Source of the DNA: Microbacterium oxydans
Lineage (GTDB): Bacteria > Actinomycetota > Actinomycetes > Actinomycetales > Microbacteriaceae
Length of the DNA: 64,000 bases
Direction: 5' to 3'
NCBI RefSeq assembly: GCF_026559675.1
Contig: NZ_CP092891.1
Span: forward strand, 1 to 64,000
This document shows, piece after piece, positions 37,346 to 46,051 of this stretch (position 1 is the stretch's first letter; every line of letters begins with the position of its first letter). The translations under genes were made by a program, and so were the position numbers. The notes below the pieces were generated by a model. That model saw only the letters and a program-made list of their open reading frames with translations. It searched no databases and was not told where the DNA came from.

Positions 37346-38646
37346 CCTGCACCCCCGGTCGGGGTCTCGCTCGGCGTGGGGAGAGGCGTCGGCAGCGGGG
37401 TCTGCGGGATCGCGTTCGCCTCGGCCCCGGCGCGCAGGCGGTCGACGATCGCCATCGCGTCGGACAGCGAGCGTGCCGTGATCGTGCTCTCGACCGAGGC
37501 GCGCTGATAGGGCGGGAGGTCGGCGAGGAGGATGTCGGTGTCCTGGATCGGGGTGGACAGGGTGATCGGTCCGATGTTCTGCTGCACGCCCTGGAAGATC
37601 ACGACGCTGTCGTCGTCGGCGCCGATGAAGTAGCGCGTCTGGGTCCAGCTGTACGCAGCGAACGCGGCGACGCAGAGCATCGCGACGACCACGAGGGCTC
37701 CAGCGATCCAGCCGAGACGGCGACGCCTGGCGCGACGGCGATCCTCTTCGATGAGCTCCTCGAGGTACTCGGGCGCCGGCTCGAAGTGGCTGGGCTCGTT
37801 CGCGGCCTGGCGCACCGGGTGCAGCCAGTTGCCGCGCGGAGGACGCACCGGCGGCACGTAGACGCCGTCGGGGTTCGACGCGGAACCGACGATGGTCGGG
37901 GTGCCCGAGTGGATCGGGTGCTGTCCGCCGACGTCGACCAGCACGATCGTGACGTTGTCGGGAGCTCCGCCGTCGAGGGCCTGCTTGAGGAGGTTGTCCG
38001 CGGTGCGGCCGGGAGCGAGCCCGAGCTGCATCGCCTTGAGGATGTGCGGCTCGTCGACCACGCCGGACAGGCCGTCCGAGCACAGCAGCCAGCGGTCGCC
38101 CGGCTGGGTGTGCATGACGAACATGTCGAGCTCGGGGTCGGAGTCCATGTCGCTGAGGACGCGCATGAGCACCGAGCGGCGCGGGTGGTAACGGGCCTCT
38201 TCCGGAGTGATGCGGCCGGAGTCGACCAGGCGCTGCACGAACGTGTGGTCGGCCGTGATCTGGGTGAGCGCGTCGTCGCGGTACAGGTAGATGCGGGAGT
38301 CGCCGATGTGGCCGATGACCGCATACTCGTCGACCATGATGATCGCGCTGACGGTGGTGCCGAGGCCGGCGAGTTCCGGGCGGTCCTTCGCGGCGCGGAT
38401 GAGGTCGCCCGCCGCCGTGGTCGCGGCCGCCTGCAGCGAGGCCTGCGCGTCTTCCGGGGAGGCGTACGCCTGGTCGAGGGGCTCCAGGCGCTGGATGGCG
38501 ATGCTCGAGGCGACGTCTCCACCGGCGTGGCCGCCCATGCCGTCGGCGACGACGAACAGGTTCGCCCCGGAGTATCCGGAGTCCTGGTTGTTGGAGCGGA
38601 CCTTCCCGGTATGGGAGATCGCGACGCTCGAGCCCTCGAAGACCAT
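37342..38646 (-). CDS. pstP: PP2C-type serine/threonine phosphatase PstP
   Basis: A 434-aa membrane phosphatase that reverses PknA/PknB phosphorylation. The PP2C domain (about 1-240) has the metal-binding D35-G-M-G-G, GDSRIYL, SDGLSGVV and DNVTIVLV. A long linker, a basic juxtamembrane patch (RRRARRRR) and a membrane segment near 316-338 lead to a small external domain with a Pro/Thr-rich tail. It lies 7 bases after fhaB and overlaps rodA. Confidence 0.95.
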   Translation of the reverse strand: MVFEGSSVAISHTGKVRSNNQDSGYSGANLFVVADGMGGHAGGDVASSIAIQRLEPLDQAYASPEDAQASLQAAATTAAGDLIRAAKDRPELAGLGTTVSAIIMVDEYAVIGHIGDSRIYLYRDDALTQITADHTFVQRLVDSGRITPEEARYHPRRSVLMRVLSDMDSDPELDMFVMHTQPGDRWLLCSDGLSGVVDEPHILKAMQLGLAPGRTADNLLKQALDGGAPDNVTIVLVDVGGQHPIHSGTPTIVGSASNPDGVYVPPVRPPRGNWLHPVRQAANEPSHFEPAPEYLEELIEEDRRRARRRRLGWIAGALVVVAMLCVAAFAAYSWTQTRYFIGADDDSVVIFQGVQQNIGPITLSTPIQDTDILLADLPPYQRASVESTITARSLSDAMAIVDRLRAGAEANAIPQTPLPTPLPTPSETPTGGAG

Positions 38647-38653
38647 GCCGGCG

Positions 38654-39169
38654 TCAGGCTCGCAGCTCGAAGGTCGTGGCGCCCACCTTGATGGGCGTGC
38701 CGAGCGAGAGGGCGACGGGCGAGCCGGACACGCGCTGCCCTGCGACGAAAGTGCCGTTCGTGGAGTCGAGGTCCTGGATCGCCCAGCTGTCGCCCCGCAG
38801 CATCAGGCGGGCGTGGTGGCTGGACGTGTAGTCGTCGCGGATCACGAGGGCGGACTCGCTGGAGCGGCCGATCGTGAGCGAGTCGGCGCTGAGCGGCAGT
38901 TCGAGGCCGGCCTTCGGGCCCGAGGTGATCACCAGGCGCTTCGCCGTCGCGACCGTGGCCGGTCCGCTCGAGGGGCGGGAGGACGCCGGCTTCGACGCGG
39001 GGGCCGCCGCCGGTGCGGGAGCGGAGACGCCCGCCGCGGCTTCGGCCGGGAGCTTGCGCACGCGCACGCCGAACAGGTCGGCGCGCAGCGAGTAGACGAC
39101 GCCGAACACGAAGAACCACATCAGGACGAGGAACCCGATGCGGAGCAGGAGGAGGATCAGTTCACTCAA
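38654..39169 (-). CDS. fhaB: FHA-domain protein FhaB (FipA-like)
   Basis: A 171-aa protein with an N-terminal membrane segment (about 3-26), an Ala/Pro-rich linker and a C-terminal FHA domain (about 90-171). The FHA motifs are IGRSSES, SSHHARL and DLDSTNGTF, which bind phosphothreonine, probably on PknA/PknB or partner proteins. The start appears to be TTG at 39169, overlapping the fhaA stop (TTGA); no ATG or GTG is better placed without deleting the membrane segment. Confidence 0.92.
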   Translation of the reverse strand: MSELILLLLRIGFLVLMWFFVFGVVYSLRADLFGVRVRKLPAEAAAGVSAPAPAAAPASKPASSRPSSGPATVATAKRLVITSGPKAGLELPLSADSLTIGRSSESALVIRDDYTSSHHARLMLRGDSWAIQDLDSTNGTFVAGQRVSGSPVALSLGTPIKVGATTFELRA

Positions 39170-39891
39170 CCGAGGGCTCCGAACGCTCGGGTGGCGTCGT
39201 CGCCCCGAGGCGCGGGACGCGACGGGCTGGCCACGGGGACGATGCGGAACACCAGGTCGGTGCGTCCGATCGTGATGGTCGTGTCGGAGGGCAGGGCGGC
39301 TTCACGGAGCTTCTGGCCGTTGACCTTGGTGCCGTTGGTGGAGCCGAGGTCGCGCAGCATGGCGCGCTCGCCGTCCCACAGGATCTCGACGTGCTTGCGG
39401 CTCGAACCGGCATCCGCGATCGTGATGTCGGCATCCGTGCCGCGGCCGATGACGGTGCGCGCCCGCGAGATCGAGTGGCGGCGGCCGTCGACGTCGACCA
39501 CGGCCTGCCAGCTGACCCGGCCCTCGACCGTGCCCGAGTTCACGCGCACGGTGCCCGTCGCGACCTTCTCGTCGGCTTCGAGGTTGATCGACAGCGGTCC
39601 GGCGAAGCTGTAGCCCTGGGCCTTGGCGTGCTTGGTGAGGAGAGCGTGCAGCTCGTCGGTGAGGGCGCCGCCGAGGCCGAGCATCCGCTCCGCATCGTCG
39701 GTGCTGAGACGTACGACGTAACTGTTGGGCGCGATGATGCGGTCGCGGCTCACGACCGCAGCCTTCGTATCGGCTTCACGCCGGAGCGCCGAAGCGATCT
39801 CCACCGGCTGAATGCCGCTGCGGAAGGTCTTCGCGAACGCGCTGTTGACTGCGCGCTCGAGACCCTTCTCAAAGCTGTCAAGTAGTCCCAC
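39166..39891 (-). CDS. fhaA: DUF3662 and FHA-domain protein FhaA
   Basis: A 241-aa cytoplasmic protein. The N-terminal DUF3662 domain (about 1-120) starts GLLDSFEKGLERAVN, as in mycobacterial FhaA. A linker leads to a C-terminal FHA domain (about 155-225) with IGRGTDAD, SRKHVE and DLGSTNGT. In mycobacteria FhaA binds the MviN flippase and PknB. The GTG start at 39891 has an AGAGGAG ribosome-binding site; an in-frame extension further upstream has no family similarity. It is the first gene of the operon. Confidence 0.92.
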   Translation of the reverse strand: MGLLDSFEKGLERAVNSAFAKTFRSGIQPVEIASALRREADTKAAVVSRDRIIAPNSYVVRLSTDDAERMLGLGGALTDELHALLTKHAKAQGYSFAGPLSINLEADEKVATGTVRVNSGTVEGRVSWQAVVDVDGRRHSISRARTVIGRGTDADITIADAGSSRKHVEILWDGERAMLRDLGSTNGTKVNGQKLREAALPSDTTITIGRTDLVFRIVPVASPSRPAPRGDDATRAFGALG

Positions 39892-40035
39892 TGGGCTCCT
39901 CTGGCATGCCGACCGGTAGACACATCGTAGCCAGGTGTCCTGGGGGAACGCCGCCGATCGCCTCCCAGGGGTGTGCAACAGAGGGTGAAATCGCGTGATA
40001 TCCTCGGAAAGTTGAGTTCTTCGGAACAAGACACT

Positions 40036-40118
40036 CGCGCGAGTGGCGGAATGGTAGACGCGCTGGCTTCAGGTGCCAGTGTCCGTAAGGACGTGGGGGT
40101 TCAAGTCCCCCCTCGCGC
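40036..40118 (+). tRNA. tRNA-Leu (CAG anticodon)
   Basis: An 83-base class II tRNA. The acceptor stem pairs GCGCGAG (40036-40042) with CTCGCGC (40111-40117), then discriminator A. Anticodon CAG is at 40069-40071, the variable arm TGTCCGTAAGGACG forms its own stem, and the T-loop is GTTCAAGTC. CCA is not encoded. Such a tRNA after the fhaA start region is common in actinobacteria. Confidence 0.96.
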
Positions 40119-40164
40119 ACAGCGAGTTCTGTTCGTTCTTCAGGGTGAACAGTTCGTAGAGAGA

Positions 40165-40203
40165 AAGCGCCGGTCGGGCCTGGTCCCGACCGGCGCTTCT
40201 TGT
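40165..40203 (+). terminator. Terminator after tRNA-Leu
   Basis: A perfect 14-bp stem (40165-40178 with 40185-40198) with a 6-base loop is followed by CTTGTG. It ends the tRNA-Leu transcript before the following hypothetical gene. Confidence 0.85.
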
Positions 40204-40260
40204 GTGCACGGCTGCCCGGCAGCAGGGCCCATCCGGATGCCGCAGGCCTACGCTGTGCCT

Positions 40261-40653
40261 ATGGAAGAACGCTCATGGAAGATTCCGACCCATGACGACG
40301 GTCTCAGCGACTGGTCCGGATGGCTGCTCGACCCCGCCATCCTGCAGGCTCTCTCCCCCGGTCATGTCGTTCGAATCCAGGTCCAGCAGTTCGAGGACTA
40401 CTCGAGGGGGTGGATCGTCAGCCCCTACGCCCGCATCACAGGTGTCGATGGCGACGAACTCACCGGCGTGATCGACGACCCCTACCGCTCATCGGACGAG
40501 CCGGAGGTGTCCAATGGCGACCTCGTGCGCTTCCGGCGCCGGAGCGTGATCGAGATCCCGACGGACTGGGAAGGGAACGAAGATCTCGAGGCCATTGCGG
40601 TCCGCACGGGCGAAGGCCGGATGACGGGGCTCCTCCCGCCGACCGACGCATAG
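40261..40653 (+). CDS. Hypothetical protein (130 aa)
   Basis: A 130-aa soluble protein beginning MEERSWKIPTHDD. It has no signal peptide or membrane segment. The central region (GDLVRFRRRSVIEIP preceded by alternating hydrophobic strands) looks like a small beta-barrel. There is weak resemblance to DUF2314/immunity-type barrels, but I do not recognise a family. The ATG at 40261 lacks a strong ribosome-binding site; a second ATG eight codons upstream is possible. Confidence 0.6.
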   Translation: MEERSWKIPTHDDGLSDWSGWLLDPAILQALSPGHVVRIQVQQFEDYSRGWIVSPYARITGVDGDELTGVIDDPYRSSDEPEVSNGDLVRFRRRSVIEIPTDWEGNEDLEAIAVRTGEGRMTGLLPPTDA

Positions 40654-40670
40654 CCTGCCGACCGCCGCGG

Positions 40671-40946
40671 TCAGCGCTCGGGATCCGCTCCCGGGTCGAT
40701 GATGGCATCGGGGGTGAGGCTCGCCAGGCGCCTCAGACGCCCGACGCCCCACGCGAGTGCGATCGCGCCGCCGAGGAGCAGGACGACTCCGAGCAGGATG
40801 CGTCCGTCCGTGCGACCCACGATGAGGCCGAGCACGGTGAAGGTGATCCCCCCGATCAGGACGAGGATCGACACCGCGATGGCCGTGATCGCGAGCCGAT
40901 CCACCGCGTGGTGACGCTCGTTCCCGCGGCTGTCGGTCGTGTTCAT
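40671..40946 (-). CDS. Small membrane protein (91 aa)
   Basis: A 91-aa protein with two hydrophobic segments (about 20-42 and 48-66), a polar N-terminus and a charged C-terminal tail. ATG 40946 is the start; the upstream in-frame sequence is arginine-rich shadow sequence. It lies 17 bases after the DUF3892 gene and is probably its operon partner. No family is recognised. Confidence 0.65.
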   Translation of the reverse strand: MNTTDSRGNERHHAVDRLAITAIAVSILVLIGGITFTVLGLIVGRTDGRILLGVVLLLGGAIALAWGVGRLRRLASLTPDAIIDPGADPER

Positions 40947-40963
40947 GGGGTCCAACGTAGTCC

Positions 40964-41245
40964 TCAGAACGGCGGCAGGTTCTCCAGGTCGTTGTTCCAC
41001 GCGTCGTCCGCGAACGCGCGCAGATACGGCTCCCCGTCGGCGGGACGCACGATGGCGACGTTCACCTGGCTGTACCCCCGCCCGACGAACGCCTTGTTCC
41101 CGTTGTCGATCCAGGTGATCATGGTCGGCCGGTCCGTCCAGTCGACCCTGCCGCTCTCCCGCGAGACCCACTTATAGGCGGTGATCACCTCCGGCCCGCG
41201 CACGCGTCCCTCGAATCGGACGTTCGTGATCTCGATCGCCGCCAC
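40964..41245 (-). CDS. DUF3892 family protein
   Basis: A 93-aa protein matching DUF3892: a short beta-rich domain with ITNVRFEG at the start and a conserved C-terminal W-N-N-D-L-E-N-L-P motif. The GTG start has an AGGAG ribosome-binding site. The function of this family is unknown; members are small, soluble and widespread in actinobacteria. Confidence 0.75.
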   Translation of the reverse strand: MAAIEITNVRFEGRVRGPEVITAYKWVSRESGRVDWTDRPTMITWIDNGNKAFVGRGYSQVNVAIVRPADGEPYLRAFADDAWNNDLENLPPF

Positions 41246-41513
41246 AACTGCTCCTCTCGGGCCGCGAACCGTGCGGCCAGAGCCATTATTGGCGGAGGCC
41301 GCGGCGCTTTTCCGCCCTCATCACGGCGCGGGTCGGACACGCAGAAAGTCTGTAAGGAACGTGGTTCCCGGCCCAAAGAGCGGAGGCGATCGCGCAGGAC
41401 CTCGGACGATCCCGGGTGAGGGTGGAAGCATGCCAGCGCTCCTCCCCTTCGCCGCCGCCTGTGACCGTGGATAGCCTGGACCGACCGGCCACCGGCATGT
41501 GAGTGAGGAGCCC

Positions 41514-42140
41514 ATGTTTCGACTCGGGTACTCCCGCCCCCTGGTGTTCGCCGGCCACTCCCCGGAGACGCAGCGGTCGATGCGGGCCGCGTGGGTGCCG
41601 AATCGCCGGCGCAGGACGAACGCGGCTGCCGCGGCATCGGGACACGGCGGTGACCACAAGGACGTGGTGTTCCGGCGCCTGTTCGACGAGCACTGGTCTC
41701 GAGTGCGCCACCATCTCGAGTGCTTCGTCGACAACCAGGCAGAAGTCGACGAGCTGACGGCCGAGGTGTTCGTCGTCGCCTGGCGCAAGCTCGATCCGTC
41801 GAACCCCATGCCGGTGACCTGGTTCCTGCGGACCGCCGACAACAAGATCCGTGATCGTGCCCGGCGCACCCGCTCCAAGGAGCGCGCCTGGGAGGCGCTC
41901 GTGCGCGGGGTGGAGGCCCCGGGGCCCGGGCTCGACCCCCTGGAGGCGTTGGCGGTGCGCACGGCGATCGCCGAGCTCAGTGCTCGCGAGCGCCAGGTCG
42001 TCGTCCTCACCTATTGGGACGACCTGAGTGCACGGGAAGTCGCAGAGGTGCTCCGCACCAGCGAGGGAGCCGTGTGGACGACGCTGACCCGGGCGCGGAC
42101 CAAGCTCCGCGAGAAGCTCGAGGGAGGTGGCCCACGATGA
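41514..42140 (+). CDS. ECF-type RNA polymerase sigma factor
   Basis: About 208 aa. Sigma region 2 spans about residues 55-120 (FRRLFDEHWSRVRHHLECFV, then AEVFVVAWRKL) and region 4 about 145-200 (ARERQVVVLTYWDDLSAREVAEVL, with the VWTTLTRARTKLREKL recognition part). An unusually long Arg/Ala-rich N-terminal segment precedes region 2, so the true start may be further in. ATG 41514 follows GAGGAG. The stop overlaps the next gene by 4 bases, so the following membrane protein is its likely anti-sigma or target partner. Confidence 0.87.
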   Translation: MFRLGYSRPLVFAGHSPETQRSMRAAWVPNRRRRTNAAAAASGHGGDHKDVVFRRLFDEHWSRVRHHLECFVDNQAEVDELTAEVFVVAWRKLDPSNPMPVTWFLRTADNKIRDRARRTRSKERAWEALVRGVEAPGPGLDPLEALAVRTAIAELSARERQVVVLTYWDDLSAREVAEVLRTSEGAVWTTLTRARTKLREKLEGGGPR

Positions 42141-43126
42141 CCTCCTCGGACGACGACCTGGACCGGATCTTCCGCGCCGCCGACCCGGTGCCCCGCGCCG
42201 CGGGCAGCTCACGCCCGAGTGCCGCCGACATCGCCGTGCGGGAGAGCATCATCCGCGGCACCCACCGGCCGACACGACGGCAGCGGCATCCGCGCCTGCT
42301 GTGGACCGGGATCGCCACGGCAACCGTGGCCCTGGCCGTCGCGGCGCTCGTGGCCGTCAGCGTCCTGAGCCCCGCCCAGCGGGCCGTCGCCCTCACCCCG
42401 CCTCCGCTGCAGTACACCGCCGCGCCTGCGCTCGCCGACGTCATCGAGAGGGCGACCGACCGTCTGGCCGCGCTCCCCGACGTCGCGCAGCAGTCGAGCG
42501 TGCGCACCATCGTGTGGGGATGGAGCGTGGACATGACGGAGATGCGCGTGGAGATCGTCCCGCAGGACATCCACTTCGTCTGGGGCCCCGGCGAGACGGC
42601 GACGTCCACGATCATCGCGGCCGACTCCTCCTGGACGGATGATCTTCCGGACGGCGTGGACCCGAGTCCCTACGAGCCCGGAGAGGTCATCGACACCGTC
42701 GTCACCCCACCGGAGGATTTCGCCCTCCCCGCCGAGGTGCGCAACCTCCACGGCAGCACGCCGGCGGAGATGGAAGCGGCACTGGCCCCGTTCGGCGTCA
42801 CGGCCGAGTCGTCGTCGGGCGAGCTGCTGGCCGCGATCACGGGACTCCTGCAGTACTGGACCCTCGACGACGAACAGCACGCGACGCTCCTCGACCTCCT
42901 GGCGGATGCAGGCGGGGTGACGGTCCGCGGCGAGACCACCGATCGCCTCGGGCGCGACGTGATCGGGCTGCAGGTGTCGTCGGTCATCCCGGAGCGTGTC
43001 GAGACCGTCCTGGTGTCGACCGCGACCGGACGCATCGTGGGCGTGGAGAGCGAGCTCGTCGCGCCCCTCGACGGACTCCCCACCGGCGTCATCTCCTACA
43101 CGATGTGGGATGCGGATGACGCGTAG
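42137..43126 (+). CDS. Membrane-anchored protein downstream of ECF sigma (CU044_5270-like)
   Basis: A 329-aa protein with a cytoplasmic N-terminus (about 1-55), one membrane segment (about 58-80) and a large external region. It resembles proteins annotated CU044_5270 family that follow ECF sigma genes in actinomycetes. No zinc-binding anti-sigma motif is present, so direct sigma inhibition is not shown. ATGA overlap with the sigma gene implies coupled expression. Confidence 0.7.
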   Translation: MTSSDDDLDRIFRAADPVPRAAGSSRPSAADIAVRESIIRGTHRPTRRQRHPRLLWTGIATATVALAVAALVAVSVLSPAQRAVALTPPPLQYTAAPALADVIERATDRLAALPDVAQQSSVRTIVWGWSVDMTEMRVEIVPQDIHFVWGPGETATSTIIAADSSWTDDLPDGVDPSPYEPGEVIDTVVTPPEDFALPAEVRNLHGSTPAEMEAALAPFGVTAESSSGELLAAITGLLQYWTLDDEQHATLLDLLADAGGVTVRGETTDRLGRDVIGLQVSSVIPERVETVLVSTATGRIVGVESELVAPLDGLPTGVISYTMWDADDA

Positions 43127-43149
43127 CGGGGATGCCTCGGCCGGCGTCC

Positions 43150-43515
43150 CTAGGCGGCGCTCCGCGCCGGATCCGACGTGGCGGGCTGCTGGGCGGCGAC
43201 CCATGTCTGGCCCCACGCATCCATGTCGCGCACGAGCGCACGCAGCGTCTCGCCCATCGGGGTGAGAGAGTATTCGACGCGCGGTGGCACCTCGGCGTAG
43301 ACCTCTCGGTGGACGAGCCCGTCGTCCTCGAGCTCGCGCAGCTGCCGCGTCAGGACCCGATCGGTCACCTCGCCGACCGCGCGTCGGAGCTCGCCGTAGC
43401 GCAGGGTGCGGTCGAGCAGCTCCTGGATGATGGTGAGCTTCCAGCATCCGCCGATGATGCTCACGGTCGTCTCGACGGAGCACACGGCGATCGCCGCCGC
43501 GGTCTTGTCACGCAT
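43150..43515 (-). CDS. HxlR-family transcriptional regulator
   Basis: A 121-aa winged-helix regulator of the HxlR/DUF24 family. The core GGCWKLTIIQEL, LRYGELRRAVGEVTDRVLTRQLRELEDDGLVHR pattern (about residues 20-65) and PPRVEYSLT wing are typical. C12 and C24 could make it redox-responsive. It is divergent from the NAD(P)H oxidoreductase gene and probably represses it, a common HxlR arrangement. ATG 43515 is the start; earlier frames are not conserved. Confidence 0.9.
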   Translation of the reverse strand: MRDKTAAAIAVCSVETTVSIIGGCWKLTIIQELLDRTLRYGELRRAVGEVTDRVLTRQLRELEDDGLVHREVYAEVPPRVEYSLTPMGETLRALVRDMDAWGQTWVAAQQPATSDPARSAA

Positions 43516-43743
43516 GTCACTATCCAAACTGTCTGTACTGGACCGAAATGTGCATACTTCTGCTTTTGCCAGTGTCCTGTTTGACTCAATGTACGTGCTG
43601 AGGAGCGGGCGGGCAATCGTCTCCTGCACCTCGGTCAGCGCACATCCCGTGCGTGCTCGTCCGCGACCGGCCCCGCCCCCTCGGCGGTGCTTCGGCATGC
43701 CCGATCGCGGATGCAGCGTCGAATCAAGAGGAGAAGAACGGCA

Positions 43744-44349
43744 ATGGCAAGCAAGCGCTCACTGGTGGTCTGGGCTCACCCCCGCACCGATTCGCTCACG
43801 GCGGCGGTCACCGCGGACGTGATCGAGGAGCTGACCGCCCAGGGCTTCGAGGTGGATGAGCTCGACCTCCATCGCGAAGGCGTGGACCCGATCGTGTGGG
43901 AGGCCGACGAACCCGATTGGAACAACCTCGACAAGCAGTACACGCCGGAGGTGATGGAGCTCGCCGCGCGCACGACGGGTGCGGACGCCGTCGTGTTCGT
44001 CTTCCCGGTGTGGTGGTACTCGGTGCCCGCGATCATGAAGGGCTACATCGACCGCGTGTGGAACAACGGGCTGTTCTACGGCGGCGGTCGCCGCTCGGGC
44101 ATCGCCGCCGCCCGCTGGATCGGCCTGGCGGGCGAGAGCGCGGAGGCGTTCCGCAAGCGGGGCTACGACGAGATGATCACCCGACAGCTCAACGTCGGCA
44201 TCGCGGAGCTCAGCGGCATCGCGGACAGTCAGGTCATCCTGCTGCACGACTCCCTCGGCGACGGCATCGAGGACACCGAGGCGCATTTCGCCGCGCTCCG
44301 GGATCGCGCGCGGACGGTCGCAGCCGACCTGGCCGGCGCCCTGGCGTGA
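43744..44349 (+). CDS. NAD(P)H oxidoreductase, flavodoxin-like (MdaB/NQO type)
   Basis: A 201-aa flavodoxin-fold enzyme that uses NAD(P)H to reduce quinones by two electrons. Visible motifs are the N-terminal VWAHPRTDS phosphate loop, FPVWWYSVPAIMKGYIDRV and the FYGGG region. AAGAGGAGAAG precedes the ATG. The divergent HxlR gene suggests induction by electrophiles or quinones. Confidence 0.9.
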   Translation: MASKRSLVVWAHPRTDSLTAAVTADVIEELTAQGFEVDELDLHREGVDPIVWEADEPDWNNLDKQYTPEVMELAARTTGADAVVFVFPVWWYSVPAIMKGYIDRVWNNGLFYGGGRRSGIAAARWIGLAGESAEAFRKRGYDEMITRQLNVGIAELSGIADSQVILLHDSLGDGIEDTEAHFAALRDRARTVAADLAGALA

Positions 44350-44438
44350 GTCTGCTCGGCGCCCGCGATCCCCGGGGAGGACGCCATCGGACCGAGGGTG
44401 ACTGACAGAACGAGAGTCGGCTGGCTATTCTGGCCGGT

Positions 44439-45143
44439 ATGACGGACGAGCCGACGCCCTCGACGAAAGCTCGCCCGCGGACGTTGATCCGCGATCAGGT
44501 CTACGCCCGGCTGGCTCAGGAGATCGTGACGGGCCGCCTGGCGCCGCTGGAGGAGATCCGCGATCAGGATCTGCAGGCCGAGTACGGCGTCTCGCGCACG
44601 CCGATCCGGGAAGCGCTCATCCGTCTGACCGACGTCGGCCTGGTCGAGATGAGCTCGAACCGCTTCACCCGGGTGGCCCCGATCGACCTCCAGGCGCAGG
44701 CGGACCGCGCCGAGGCCGCCGGGGCGCTGATCGCCTACGCGGCGGCGAAGGTGTTCCCCACTCTCACCGACGCCCAGCTCGAGTCCCTGGACGCCCGGAT
44801 GCAGGCGATCCTCGACTCCGACCTCACCCGCGGCGGCATGCCCGAGGGGCTGCGGCTCTGGTTCGCGCTGTGGATCGAGGTGATCGAACTCGCCGACAAC
44901 GCGATCGTGACCGAGATCCTGGATCGCAACCTCGTCCTGCATCTGAGCCGCTCGGTGCAGGACAGCCCGCTTCCGGAGTGGCTCGGGGAACGACAGCGCG
45001 CGCTCCTCGAGCCGCTTCGGGTCGCGCTCCGAGCTCGGGACGGCGCCGCCGCACGCGACGCGGTCTTCGAGCTCTTCCGCATCACGACGGTGGAGCGGCT
45101 CCGCGCGGCGATCACCGGCGATTGGCGGCTCCCGCGTGAGTAG
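44439..45143 (+). CDS. GntR-family (FCD) transcriptional regulator
   Basis: A 234-aa regulator with an N-terminal GntR winged helix (about 17-75; DQDLQAEYGVSRTPIREAL, described by its core) and a C-terminal helical FCD-type domain. It ends with overlapping stop and start codons for the next regulator (8-base overlap). Targets are unknown; metabolic genes nearby include the Ldh2-type dehydrogenase. Confidence 0.87.
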   Translation: MTDEPTPSTKARPRTLIRDQVYARLAQEIVTGRLAPLEEIRDQDLQAEYGVSRTPIREALIRLTDVGLVEMSSNRFTRVAPIDLQAQADRAEAAGALIAYAAAKVFPTLTDAQLESLDARMQAILDSDLTRGGMPEGLRLWFALWIEVIELADNAIVTEILDRNLVLHLSRSVQDSPLPEWLGERQRALLEPLRVALRARDGAAARDAVFELFRITTVERLRAAITGDWRLPRE

Positions 45144-45867
45144 GGGCGACGCGGATCCGCTGGCGGGCACCTCCTCCTTCGTCTCGGTCGAGATCCTGGA
45201 CCTGGTCGACCGGAAGGAGCTCGCCGCGCCCGCCCCCGTGCCGACGCGACTGGACTCCGTGGTGGAAGCGCTGAACAGGAAGATGGAGACCGGAGAGCTC
45301 GCGCCGGGCGCGCCGCTCAAGATCTCGAAGCTCTCGAAGGAGCTCGATGCCGCGCCGAACACGGTGCGCGAGGCGATCTCGATTCTCACGGCGCGGCACC
45401 TGGTCGAGGCCCGCCCGCACAAGTCCTCCGTCGTGGCCACCCCCACCGAGGCGTGGCTCGCTGCCGTCGTCGCGGAGTGCGCCGGGCTGTCGACGCTCGC
45501 GACGAGCCTGGGCATCGCCCGCGCGACCTTGGAGGAGCGTCGGGAGTTCCGCGGAGCCGCCGAGCAGGCGATGGCCGCGTGGCGCGCGCCGCGCGTCGAT
45601 CACCGCACCGCGTCGGGACTGACCTGGAACCTCTTCCAGGTGCTGGCGTCCTTCTCGCGCAACCCCTACCTCGAGGCGATGCATGCCGCGAAGCGCCCGG
45701 CACTCGTCCTCGGCTTCACGCACCTCGGGCGGGATCACCATGCGGCGATGGTGTGCGGCGCGATCGCCGCGCTCCTCGACGCGGTCGACAGCGCAGCGCA
45801 GCACGAGGGCGCCGATATCGTCGGCGACCTCTACGTGTACGTGCTCGACGACCTCACCACGGGCTGA
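45136..45867 (+). CDS. Divergent GntR-family regulator
   Basis: A 243-aa protein with an N-terminal extension of about 38 residues, a GntR-like winged helix (about 39-100; KISKLSKELDAAPNTVREAI) and a helical C-terminal domain lacking obvious FCD metal ligands. The GTG start overlaps the preceding GntR gene by 8 bases. Tandem coupled GntR genes are unusual and may make a paired regulator. No effector is evident. Confidence 0.75.
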   Translation: MSRGDADPLAGTSSFVSVEILDLVDRKELAAPAPVPTRLDSVVEALNRKMETGELAPGAPLKISKLSKELDAAPNTVREAISILTARHLVEARPHKSSVVATPTEAWLAAVVAECAGLSTLATSLGIARATLEERREFRGAAEQAMAAWRAPRVDHRTASGLTWNLFQVLASFSRNPYLEAMHAAKRPALVLGFTHLGRDHHAAMVCGAIAALLDAVDSAAQHEGADIVGDLYVYVLDDLTTG

Positions 45868-46051
45868 GCGCGCACTGATATTTCACCGGGCGGGACGCGT
45901 CGCGGATACCGTTCAATGGTCGCCTTCCCAGGGCGACGACACAGCACTCCCGGCTTTCCCCGCCGACCTGCGACCGTCCCCAAGGTCGCACATCGATGGG
46001 GTGCTGTGCCTCGTTCGTTGGCCGCCGTTCCCCACGGCGGCCGACGAGCGC

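Noticed and set aside
43516..43743. A specific HxlR operator between the HxlR and oxidoreductase genes
   Set aside because: A GTAC/GTGCATAC-like imperfect pair near 43533-43557 was considered, but symmetry and spacing are too weak to annotate.
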